6,553 bases of DNA from Candidatus Martarchaeota archaeon (GTDB lineage: Archaea; Micrarchaeota; Micrarchaeia; Micrarchaeales; CABMGC01). Position 1 is the first letter of the stretch. Every line of letters starts with the position of its first letter. The notes under the pieces were generated by a model that was not told the origin of the DNA, ran no database searches, and saw only the letters and a program-made list of their open reading frames with translations. The stretch is taken from NCBI GenBank assembly GCA_023379075.1, contig JAMCSO010000014.1, positions 1 through 6,553 on the forward strand. Direction: 5' to 3'. Shown here piece after piece: positions 1 through 6,004 of this stretch. The position numbers and the translations under genes were made by a program.

Positions 1-26
1 ATCAATGCAAGATGGGGGCTGGATGA
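1..26 (+). repeat. Direct repeat copy A at the left edge
   Basis: Bases 1-26 are identical to bases 799-824; the match stops at base 27 (a versus g). Both copies are in the same valS frame, 798 bp apart, and encode INARWGLD. In copy A this peptide sits directly before the editing motif IATTRPEL, where the family does not normally have it. The exact position at the edge suggests an assembly or contig-end artefact. Confidence 0.85.
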
Positions 27-1806
27 AGGCGTAGTCATAGCAACAACAAGACCCGAACTTATACCTGCATGCGTTGCAATATTTGTAAATCCTGAAGACG
101 GGAAAAACAAGGAATTGATAGGAAGATCTGTGAAAGTGCCAATTTTTGGACAGGAGGTGAAGATAATCGGCGATTCCAGAGTAGATCCTAACAAGGGCAG
201 CGGGATTGTCATGTGCTCTACTTTCGGAGACCAGACAGATATAGAATGGTACAAAGCTTATGGGCTTAACCTAAAAATAATAATAAGCCCTGAGGGCAAG
301 ATAACAGAAAGTTCTCTGAAAGGACTTAGCATAAAGGAAGCTAGGGAAAAGGTTGTTGAGGAGTTAAGGGATAAGGGGCTTCTTCTCAGGGAAGACAAAA
401 TAGAACACTCAGTCAATACGCACGAGAGATGCGATACTGAGATAGAGTTTATCGTTAAGAATCAGTGGTATATACATTACCTTGATCTTAAGGACAAGTT
501 TCTTGAGCTTGGATCCGAGATCAGATGGTATCCACAGCACATGAAAGTCAGGTTCGATAATTGGGTGAGTGGCCTGCAATGGGACTGGGGGATCTCGAGA
601 CAGAGGTACTTCGGAGTTTACTTCCCAGTATGGTACTGCAGGAAATGCAATGAAGTCAGATTTGCAGATGAGAAGGCACTTCCTGTTAATCCGTTTGTCG
701 ATAAGCCAGCAGGCCAGTGTGAAAAATGCGGCTCTTCAGACTTCGAACCGGAGAGCGATGTGATGGATACCTGGGCAACATCTTCCCTGACGCCGCTTAT
801 CAATGCAAGATGGGGGCTGGATGAGAAGTACATGGATAAAATATATCCAATGAGCCTGAGGCCGCAGGCTCATGACATAATATCTTTCTGGGCATTCACA
901 ACAGTGGTAAAATCATATTTGCACACCAACTCAATACCTTGGAAGGATATAATAATCTCGGGGCATGGCCTTGATCCAAAAGGCGAGGCAATGCATAAGC
1001 ATCTGGGCAATGTCATAAAGCCAGAGGGATTCATTGATAAGTATGGGGCAGACCCAATCAGATACTGGGCAAGCTCAGCATCCTTAGGGGAAGACAGTTC
1101 ATTCCAGGAGAAGGAGCTTATCGCATGCTCAAAGCTGATTAATAAGATGTGGAATGTTGCAAGGTTTATGGAGATGAACTGTAAATCAATTAGCAAAAAG
1201 AGCAGCGAGAACCCGGTGGATATATGGATACTTGGAAGAATGAACGAAGCTGTGAGTATAGCAACCAAGAGATTCGACGAATACAATTACCACGGAGCAA
1301 AACAAGCAGTGGAAGAGTTCTTCTGGGAATTCGCTAACGATTACTTAGAATTCATAAAATACCGGATTTATTCGGGAGACGAATCTGCCTGCAGGCCATT
1401 CATGAAATCTTTCCTTTCAGTAGTGAAGATGCTTGCCCCATTCATTCCTTTCGCGATGGAAGAGATATACCAGACAGCATTCCTTTCAAATAATGCATTT
1501 CTTGAAGCATTCCCTGAAGAGAGGAGCAAATCAATACATGTAAGCATTTGGCCATCCGCAGAGAAGGTTGATGCTGCACAGCTTGAGACTGGTGAGTCGA
1601 TAGTCTCTATAATAAAATTCATAAGGAAATGGAAACACGATAACAAGATGGCTCTCAATGCAGAGCTTGCATCAATCATTATAGACTCAGAATCTGACCT
1701 GGGAGAGCTTCAGGATATTCAAGGTAGCATGAAGATAAAGAGGATAAAAAAAGGTAAGGCTTCATTAGAGGTTTCTAATAGTATAAGAATAGACATCACA
1801 AAATGA
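1..1806 (+). CDS. valS: Valyl-tRNA synthetase, archaeal type, 5'-truncated by the window edge
   Basis: Charges tRNA-Val with valine in the cytoplasm; a class Ia synthetase with a CP1 editing domain. The reading frame is open from base 1, giving 601 visible residues of a family usually about 800-870 long, so the HIGH motif and N-terminus lie off the edge. Visible in order (window residue numbers): IATTRPEL of the editing domain at 13-20, the STFGDQTD editing segment, ISRQR at 198-202, a zinc-ribbon-like pair of CxxC (C213/C216 and C240/C243), DVMDTWATSS, RPQAHDI, and the KMSKS-loop position read as AMHKH followed by LGNVIKP (330-340). An alpha-helical anticodon-binding domain follows (WILGRMNEA through FFWEFANDYLEFIKYRIY). 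The end looks complete and has no long C-terminal coiled-coil arm. Residues 1-8 come from a 26-bp repeat and may not be genuine. Family assignment is firm; ValS is preferred over IleRS because of the ATTRPEL and DTWATSSLTPLINARWG context. Confidence 0.95.
   Translation: MNARWGLDEGVVIATTRPELIPACVAIFVNPEDGKNKELIGRSVKVPIFGQEVKIIGDSRVDPNKGSGIVMCSTFGDQTDIEWYKAYGLNLKIIISPEGKITESSLKGLSIKEAREKVVEELRDKGLLLREDKIEHSVNTHERCDTEIEFIVKNQWYIHYLDLKDKFLELGSEIRWYPQHMKVRFDNWVSGLQWDWGISRQRYFGVYFPVWYCRKCNEVRFADEKALPVNPFVDKPAGQCEKCGSSDFEPESDVMDTWATSSLTPLINARWGLDEKYMDKIYPMSLRPQAHDIISFWAFTTVVKSYLHTNSIPWKDIIISGHGLDPKGEAMHKHLGNVIKPEGFIDKYGADPIRYWASSASLGEDSSFQEKELIACSKLINKMWNVARFMEMNCKSISKKSSENPVDIWILGRMNEAVSIATKRFDEYNYHGAKQAVEEFFWEFANDYLEFIKYRIYSGDESACRPFMKSFLSVVKMLAPFIPFAMEEIYQTAFLSNNAFLEAFPEERSKSIHVSIWPSAEKVDAAQLETGESIVSIIKFIRKWKHDNKMALNAELASIIIDSESDLGELQDIQGSMKIKRIKKGKASLEVSNSIRIDITK
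799..824 (+). repeat. Direct repeat copy B inside valS
   Basis: This is the internal copy of the 26-bp repeat. Here the peptide INARWGLD follows DTWATSSLTPL, the position expected in archaeal valyl-tRNA synthetases, so this copy is the native one. Confidence 0.85.
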
Positions 1807-1837
1807 GATAACTTCTCTTACGCATACTTAAAGGCTT

Positions 1838-1843
1838 GGTGAT
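1838..1843 (+). promoter_or_regulatory. Ribosome binding site of the SDR gene
   Basis: GGTGAT, three bases before the ATG at 1847, is a perfect complement to part of the archaeal 16S 3' end (anti-SD pairing to AGGAGGTGAT). It fixes the start of the downstream gene. The 40-bp gap after valS shows no strong TATA box (only a weak CTTAAAGG at about 1828-1834), so read-through from valS is likely. Confidence 0.75.
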
Positions 1844-1846
1844 ATA

Positions 1847-2569
1847 ATGAGTCTTGTTGGCAAAAAGGTACTTGTTATGGGTGTTGGATCAGGACTGGGC
1901 CCAGCAACATCCTACTTCCTACTTAAGAGCGGTGCGGAGATAGTAATTGTTGCGAGAAATGAATCCAACCTTAAAAAGGTGAAGAAAGAACTCTCCGGAT
2001 ACGGGAAAATTGATTATATTGTTGCTGATCTTTCCACTATCTCGGGAGCAAGAAAGGCTGTGGATCAATCCCTAAAGAAACTTGGAAAGATAGACCATCT
2101 TGCGGTTCTTGTTGGAAATTACATGGATACGCCAATAAAGAGTCTTAGCGAGGAGAAGATGGAGAGTATGATAGGCGTGAACCTCAAGGCGCCAATATAC
2201 GCAGTTAAAGAAGCATTGCCGCATCTCAAGGGGGGCTCGGCCATAGTCATGGTATCCTCAATAGAAGGTACCTATGGGCATGGCTTAGATGAAATAGTAT
2301 ACGCCTCGGCAAAAGCCGGCCTCGCCAAGGCAACAGAACTCCTGGCATACGAACTTCTGGATAAAAATATAAGAGTCAATGCCGTAGCGCCTAAAGCAAT
2401 GAGACATGATTTTGAGCCGGAGAGAGAATGGAAAAAAAGCAGGAAATTGGGAGATATTGAATGCCCTCCAGAAGATGTCGCCAAAGTCATAATGTGGCTT
2501 TTGGACGATGAATCGGAGTGGATTAATGGAGCAGTAATACCAGTAGATGGAGGGGCAAGGCTGAAGTAA
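1847..2569 (+). CDS. Short-chain dehydrogenase/reductase (SDR family) of unknown substrate
   Basis: Cytosolic NAD(P)-dependent oxidoreductase with one Rossmann fold, 240 residues, the usual size of classical SDRs. The cofactor glycine motif is G12-V-G-S-G16-L-G18, D61 (VADLS) follows beta-3, N112 is the structural/catalytic Asn in VNLK, and the catalytic set is S137/S138, Y152 and K156 (YASAK). RVNAVAP at 176-182 and the NGAVIPVDGG ending are typical. ARN after beta-2 (R37) hints at NADP(H), by inference. Two deviations: the usual TG before the glycine motif is MG, and the NNAG segment reads LVGN (88-91). The ending resembles the FabG/glucose-dehydrogenase-like group, but the substrate cannot be read from sequence. 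It lies 40 bp after valS on the same strand and its stop touches that of the convergent membrane-protein gene. Confidence 0.9.
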   Translation: MSLVGKKVLVMGVGSGLGPATSYFLLKSGAEIVIVARNESNLKKVKKELSGYGKIDYIVADLSTISGARKAVDQSLKKLGKIDHLAVLVGNYMDTPIKSLSEEKMESMIGVNLKAPIYAVKEALPHLKGGSAIVMVSSIEGTYGHGLDEIVYASAKAGLAKATELLAYELLDKNIRVNAVAPKAMRHDFEPEREWKKSRKLGDIECPPEDVAKVIMWLLDDESEWINGAVIPVDGGARLK

Positions 2570-2857
2570 TCAGAAGGATATGAAATAATCAGTAAGGAAT
2601 GCAATTGCAACACCAAAGACACCCAAGCTTATTCCTATCAATAGGTGCATTAAGTAGACGAATCGCTCATCCTCCTTTTTATTTGCAATCATTATACCCA
2701 GTACAAAAAGGACAGCGAGGGATACACCCACAAGGATTATCTCTATGCCAGACTGGAATACTGATGTGATTCCAAAAAAGACTGCACTTTCAAGGGTTTC
2801 GTAGGGCATGAATATCATCCTCGCCAAAGAACTTAAACCTTGGCAGACTGGTCGCAT
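2570..2857 (-). CDS. Small two-helix membrane protein, hypothetical
   Basis: I do not recognise the family. The longest reading is 95 residues. Two hydrophobic segments are clear: about 38-58 (IEIILVGVSLAVLFVLGIMI) and about 68-90 (the YLMHLLIGISLG region), joined by the charged turn ANKKEDERF. Both termini would lie on the same side of the membrane. Start choice is open. ATG at 2857 would be leaderless, with the TATA-like box at 2876-2885 about 23 nt before it. An internal ATG at 2809 (codon 17) has a plausible ribosome binding site, GAGGATGAT, around 2814-2822 and would give 79 residues with both helices intact. The first 16 residues (MRPVCQGLSS) look unlike the rest, which mildly favours the shorter form. 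It is on the same strand as pheA-tyrA but probably has its own promoter. Confidence 0.65.
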   Translation of the reverse strand: MRPVCQGLSSLARMIFMPYETLESAVFFGITSVFQSGIEIILVGVSLAVLFVLGIMIANKKEDERFVYLMHLLIGISLGVFGVAIAFLTDYFISF

Positions 2858-2875
2858 ATAAAAATCCAGTTAGAG

Positions 2876-2885
2876 CTTTATAAAG
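2876..2885 (-). promoter_or_regulatory. Palindromic TATA-like box before the small membrane protein
   Basis: CTTTATAAAG is a perfect 10-bp palindrome in the 65-bp gap between tyrA and the membrane-protein gene. A TATA centre near 2880 predicts a minus-strand start near 2855, right at the first ATG. A second TTTATAAAG occurs on the same strand at 2931-2939, inside the tyrA 3' end, and could give a leader of about 50 nt. Confidence 0.5.
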
Positions 2886-2922
2886 GTTATCAGAACGTGT
2901 TGGTTACGGGAAGTCTCACTTT

Positions 2923-3741
2923 TCACTCTTCTTTATAAATTATGGTCTTTTTCAGATCATTCATCTTAAAAGAAAAAGACTCTGTGTCCTTCTTTTTTGA
3001 GAGTGTGGACCACTCTACAGCCTTCTTAGCGAAAAGAGCTTCCAGATCGGCAGTTCCGGGAAGATTCATCTGCAGATAAGAATATAGCTCGACATCCGAC
3101 TCAATGACGTTCTCCACGAAGTTATGAAGCCTCTTAAAGCTTGTTCCACTGAATGGAATTACTTCGTTTATATTTATCTCTTCCCAGACATCTGCTGTGA
3201 CGAGGCCGATAAAGTGTGTGAGCGCGAGAACCTTGGCCATTGCGGAGTCATGCTCCTCGGGGGTTGTTATCAAAACCTTAAATCCCTTTGATGACAAGAA
3301 TGATGAGAAATCCTCAGCAAAGACGCGCTCTCGTACATTTGTTGGAGTTAATATAAAGTTCTGGCCTTCAGCACCAGAGGAAGGGCCGAAGAGAGGATGG
3401 GTACCCAAAACCAATGCACTTTTGATGAACTTATGCATTAGGTCCACGGGCACTACCTTTACGGATGTTATATCAATTATCTTTTGATTCTCGGAGAGAT
3501 GCGGAGCGATTTCGGCAAGTAAGCTCTCAAGACCCTGGATCTGGACCGATATCACTACAAGGTCTGCCCCTATTATCGCATTGGTACAATTCTCTGCAAC
3601 AGAGATAGGGATTTTCTTGGAGAGGGACTTTGCCTTTGCCAAATTTCTTCCTGCAATGACAACATCATCGCCATTATCCACGAAGAACCTGGAGAACCAT
3701 TCCCCCATTTTTCCAGCTCCGCCCAGTATCGCAACTCTCAT
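2923..3741 (-). CDS. tyrA: Prephenate dehydrogenase
   Basis: Oxidative decarboxylation of prephenate to 4-hydroxyphenylpyruvate, the tyrosine branch. It has 272 residues: an N-terminal Rossmann domain with GGAGKMG at 7-13, then the helical dimerisation domain. GTHPLFGP (113-120) holds the expected catalytic His115, and HDSAMAKVLALTHF (164-177) is the second family signature. The end of beta-2 reads IAGRN rather than an acidic residue, suggesting NADP+ preference (inference). No chorismate mutase or ACT domain is fused; the tail after about 245 is short and lysine-rich. The ATG follows the pheA stop with no gap (TGAATG on the minus strand), so the genes are surely co-transcribed and probably translationally coupled. 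An AAGGTAAT element inside the pheA end (3745-3752) is the likely ribosome binding site. An arogenate-specific enzyme cannot be excluded by sequence alone. Confidence 0.92.
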   Translation of the reverse strand: MRVAILGGAGKMGEWFSRFFVDNGDDVVIAGRNLAKAKSLSKKIPISVAENCTNAIIGADLVVISVQIQGLESLLAEIAPHLSENQKIIDITSVKVVPVDLMHKFIKSALVLGTHPLFGPSSGAEGQNFILTPTNVRERVFAEDFSSFLSSKGFKVLITTPEEHDSAMAKVLALTHFIGLVTADVWEEININEVIPFSGTSFKRLHNFVENVIESDVELYSYLQMNLPGTADLEALFAKKAVEWSTLSKKKDTESFSFKMNDLKKTIIYKEE

Positions 3742-4575
3742 TCAATTACCTTTTTTCTCCGCTTTTTGATAGGACCCAAGGACCTTGACGAATGAAGAAA
3801 ATGCACCAAGTTCTTCGACTGCTTCTTTTAGCTTTGTCTCACGGATGGACCCTTCACAGTCTAAGTAAAAGTTATATTTCCAAGGCTTTCCGAGAATTGG
3901 CCTTGATTGGATGTATGTAAGGTTTATTCCATTATTTGCAAAACATCCTATTGCATTGTAGAGCGCTCCTGGACTATGCTTTGTTGAAAACGCTACCGAT
4001 GTTTTGAACCCAACGCCATCATTTGAAGATTTATTGGCTTTTCTTGATATAACAAAGAATCTAGTGAAATTCTTCTTGTTGGTTTCTATCCCAGAAGCAA
4101 GTATCTTCATGCGGTAGATTACCGCAGCTCCCCTTCCGGCTATTGCGGCTCCGTCAGCTATTCCCTTTTCTTTTATCAGCTTTACACTTCCTGCTGTGTC
4201 ATATTCCGGTATCGCAGAAAATCCCATCCTTTCCAGATACTCTCTGCATTGGCCCAAGGCCTGTGGATGCGAGTAGACATTTTTGATAGATTTTATATTT
4301 GCCCCCTCGTTTGCTATTAGGCAGTGTGAGATCTTATGTATAACCTCGCCAACTATCGGAAACCCAAATTTTAGGATTAGATCGTATGTCTGCGTGACAT
4401 TCCCCTCTATTGAATTCTCTATTGGAACGACACCAAAGTCAATCCCGCTGGAGATCGACTCAAAGATATCTGCAAATGTCTGGCATGGAACAGCGTCGAT
4501 CCTTTCTCCGAAATATTTCTTTGCGGCTTCTTCGCTGTAAGCCCCTGACTCACCCTGGAAAGCAACTTTTATCAC
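3742..4575 (-). CDS. pheA: Prephenate dehydratase with C-terminal ACT domain
   Basis: Converts prephenate to phenylpyruvate, the committed step to phenylalanine. The 277-residue length is that of the stand-alone dehydratase without chorismate mutase. The periplasmic-binding-protein-like catalytic domain spans about 2-178, with FQGESGAYSE near the N-terminus, PIENSIEGNV (51-60) and the active-site segment NFTRFFVI (169-176, T171-R172-F173). The ACT domain at about 190-268 carries GALY (203-206) and QSRP (223-226), the positions of the GALY and ESRP phenylalanine-binding motifs; Glu to Gln is a substitution. Feedback inhibition by phenylalanine is therefore likely but not certain. The start is GTG at 4575, supported by GAGGT at 4583-4587. 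It is first in an operon with tyrA and divergent from pyk. Confidence 0.94.
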   Translation of the reverse strand: MIKVAFQGESGAYSEEAAKKYFGERIDAVPCQTFADIFESISSGIDFGVVPIENSIEGNVTQTYDLILKFGFPIVGEVIHKISHCLIANEGANIKSIKNVYSHPQALGQCREYLERMGFSAIPEYDTAGSVKLIKEKGIADGAAIAGRGAAVIYRMKILASGIETNKKNFTRFFVISRKANKSSNDGVGFKTSVAFSTKHSPGALYNAIGCFANNGINLTYIQSRPILGKPWKYNFYLDCEGSIRETKLKEAVEELGAFSSFVKVLGSYQKAEKKGN

Positions 4576-4582
4576 AATCTCA

Positions 4583-4587
4583 ACCTC
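4583..4587 (-). promoter_or_regulatory. Ribosome binding site supporting the GTG start of pheA
   Basis: GAGGT on the minus strand lies seven bases before the GTG at 4575-4573. It selects this non-ATG start. The next stretch upstream is AT-rich promoter sequence, so a longer protein is unlikely. Confidence 0.6.
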
Positions 4588-4639
4588 TGCAAAAAGGATA
4601 ATTCTTATACAATATAATTTTAGTATATATTCTTAAGCT
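4588..4639. promoter_or_regulatory. Divergent promoter region between pheA and pyk
   Basis: The 64-bp gap between pheA and pyk is strongly AT-rich and holds overlapping TATA-like elements on both strands. For pyk, AATATAAT at 4611-4618 is centred about 25 nt before the ATG at 4640, which fits a leaderless transcript. A second element, TAGTATATAT at 4621-4630, would start transcription near 4652 and suit only the internal ATG at 4682. For pheA, TTATATTGTATAAG on the minus strand (about 4604-4617) predicts a start near 4578-4586, just ahead of the ribosome binding site. No operator-like inverted repeat stands out. Confidence 0.5.
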
Positions 4640-5695
4640 ATGTCTACCAAGGAAAGATATGACCTGTTAAACGGGGGTTTGATGAGAACAAAGATAATAA
4701 TCACTTATGGGCCTATGATAAAGGATGAGAAAATTCTTGAAATGGCAGTCAGCATGGCAGACATTGTGCGAATTAATCTGTCCCACGGGAGCGAGAAGGA
4801 GTGGTCTGCAGCTATTGAGAGGGTGAGAACGATATCGAAAAAGCTTGGTAAGAGCACAGAGATCATGGCAGATCTTCCAGGCCCAAAGATAAGGATAGGC
4901 AGGCTTGATAAAAGGAGAAAGATCAAGAAGGGCGATGAAGTCAGATTCTCATTTGGAGGAGGAGACGCTGTTCCAGGCTCCATACCAATAGAATACGATC
5001 TTATTAGATATTGCAGGCCAGGAGCTGCGATATATGTTGGTGATGGAGAGCTCAAGCTTGAGATAACAAAAATTGGGAAGAGAGAGGTAACGTGCAGATC
5101 CTACTTTGACGGCATTATAGAGAACAGGAAAGGGCTGAGCTTAGAAGGACTTGAAGTAGACGCAGAACCGCCTACTAGCGAGGACATAGAACTTCTTGGA
5201 TTCGCTGTTGCAAACAAATGCGATATGGTTGCTGAATCGTTCGTCAGAAATGCAGACAATATTAGAAAATTAAGATCAGCAGCCAAAGACGTGAAGATCG
5301 TTTCTAAGATCGAGAGAAAAGCTGCTCTTGATAGTATAGATGAGATTATCAGCGAGTCGGACATGGTGATGGTGGCTAGGGGAGACCTTGCCCTGAATGT
5401 AGGCTTTGAGAAGCTCTCTCAGGCGCAGAGATTTATAATCAAGGCTGCGGAGAGGGGCGAGACGCCATTTATAATGGCCACAGAAGTCCTTGCAAGCATG
5501 GTCAGCAAGCCTGTGCCAACCAGGGCAGAAGTTAGCGATATATCAAATGCAATTTCTAACAACGCATATGCCATAATGCTCAGCAATGAGACATCGGTTG
5601 GCAAATTCCCTCTTGAGGCAATAGACATGCTGCGTTCCTGCATCAGTGAGGCAGAACATGATAGAATGCTTGAAAGATCACAGAAAGGGTTATAA
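4640..5695 (+). CDS. pyk: Pyruvate kinase lacking the C-terminal regulatory domain
   Basis: Transfers phosphate from phosphoenolpyruvate to ADP, giving pyruvate and ATP in the last step of glycolysis. Catalytic A-domain elements are present: RTKIIITYGP near 16-25, RINLSHG (44-50), DLPGPKIRIG (78-87), KIE (K223, E225), ARGDL (246-250, D249 a metal ligand), ATEVLASM (280-287, T281), PTRAEVSD (293-300) and LSNETSVGKFP (314-324). The lid-like B domain is about 88-173. The protein stops at 351 residues, just after the barrel, whereas usual enzymes are about 450-480; the C domain that binds allosteric effectors is absent. The GPK (K83) and L79 positions match the type reported as K+-independent. 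Start is uncertain: ATG 4640 fits a leaderless transcript, while ATG 4682 (codon 15) begins the conserved MRTKI and has GGGGGT just before it. Confidence 0.92.
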   Translation: MSTKERYDLLNGGLMRTKIIITYGPMIKDEKILEMAVSMADIVRINLSHGSEKEWSAAIERVRTISKKLGKSTEIMADLPGPKIRIGRLDKRRKIKKGDEVRFSFGGGDAVPGSIPIEYDLIRYCRPGAAIYVGDGELKLEITKIGKREVTCRSYFDGIIENRKGLSLEGLEVDAEPPTSEDIELLGFAVANKCDMVAESFVRNADNIRKLRSAAKDVKIVSKIERKAALDSIDEIISESDMVMVARGDLALNVGFEKLSQAQRFIIKAAERGETPFIMATEVLASMVSKPVPTRAEVSDISNAISNNAYAIMLSNETSVGKFPLEAIDMLRSCISEAEHDRMLERSQKGL

Positions 5696-5705
5696 GAGAA
5701 TTACT

Positions 5706-5717
5706 ATCTAATAATAG
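5706..5717 (+). promoter_or_regulatory. Possible TATA box of the tRNA-Cys gene
   Basis: ATCTAATAATAG is centred about 25 nt before the first base of the tRNA, so transcription could start at or next to the mature 5' end. A second AT-rich element, ATAATATATG at 5720-5729, is too close to the gene to serve it. Read-through from pyk is also possible because only 40 bp separate them. Confidence 0.35.
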
Positions 5718-5735
5718 AGATAATATATGCCTTTT

Positions 5736-5806
5736 GCCAGGGTGGCAGATCGGCTATGCAGCCGCCTGCAGAGCGGCTTAGAGGGGTTCAACTCCCTTTC
5801 CTGGCT
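5736..5806 (+). tRNA. tRNA-Cys (anticodon GCA)
   Basis: Folds as a full cloverleaf of 71 nt with no intron. The acceptor GCCAGGG (5736-5742) pairs with TCCTGGC (5799-5805), with one G-U at the inner end. The D arm is GCAG/ATGC with a G13-A22 mismatch and loop ATCGGCT. The anticodon stem GCCGC (5761-5765) pairs perfectly with GCGGC (5773-5777). The anticodon loop is CTGCAGA, anticodon GCA at 5768-5770. The T arm is AGGGG/CCCTT with loop TTCAACT. The discriminator is T at 5806, the known cysteine identity base, and CCA is not encoded. T8-A14, G18-T55 and G19-C56 contacts are kept. The variable loop is only four bases (TTAG), and the 15-48 pair would be U-G, both somewhat unusual. Confidence 0.93.
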
Positions 5807-6004
5807 TCTTTGGAAGAATCTCGGTTCATCCATTTTTATATATTCGGGATTGCGTTTCTTATATTTGGCTTATTCCGGGGCGTCTCTGGTCAATCAATTC
5901 TGCTCAGAGTGTGCTTTTCTGATTGAATGTTGCCACTATTTCTCCTCTTAGGAATAGAAAAAGCAAAGATCGAGAAGGATAACCAATTATGGTGCAGAAT
6001 GGGC
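5807..6004. other. Intergenic stretch with no recognisable gene
   Basis: Stops interrupt all frames and I see no convincing protein, second tRNA or C/D-box RNA. It contains TATA-like sequence at 5832-5843 readable on both strands, a 7-bp inverted repeat TCAATCA (5890-5896) / TGATTGA (5920-5926) around a 23-base loop, and an overlapping CTCTG/CAGAG pair (5884-5888, 5905-5909). A plus-strand frame open across 5727-5951 overlaps the tRNA and has no protein-like character. Confidence 0.5.
5833..5837 (+). terminator. Possible oligo-T terminator after tRNA-Cys
   Basis: TTTTT 27 bases beyond the tRNA is the first T-run downstream and could stop archaeal RNA polymerase without a hairpin. A five-base inverted repeat TTCTT/AAGAA (5806-5818) precedes it. 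The same run is part of a TATA-like stretch (TTTTTATATATTC), so the role is ambiguous. Confidence 0.3.

Noticed and set aside
870..1286. Minus-strand open frame of 138 codons opposite valS
   Set aside because: It runs antisense to strongly conserved ValS motifs, its composition is that of a complement shadow, and no ribosome binding site or family resemblance was seen.
2272..2622. Minus-strand open frame overlapping the SDR 3' end
   Set aside because: It is antisense to the SDR catalytic region, serine-rich as expected of a shadow, and conflicts with the better-supported membrane-protein gene.
5736..5806. Type II tRNA (Ser or Leu), suggested by the three-pair D stem with a G13-A22 mismatch
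   Set aside because: The variable loop has only four bases, the anticodon is GCA and the discriminator is T, all pointing to cysteine.
5727..5951. Plus-strand 74-codon frame
   Set aside because: It covers the whole tRNA-Cys gene, has no ribosome binding site, and its cysteine/serine-rich translation does not look like a protein.
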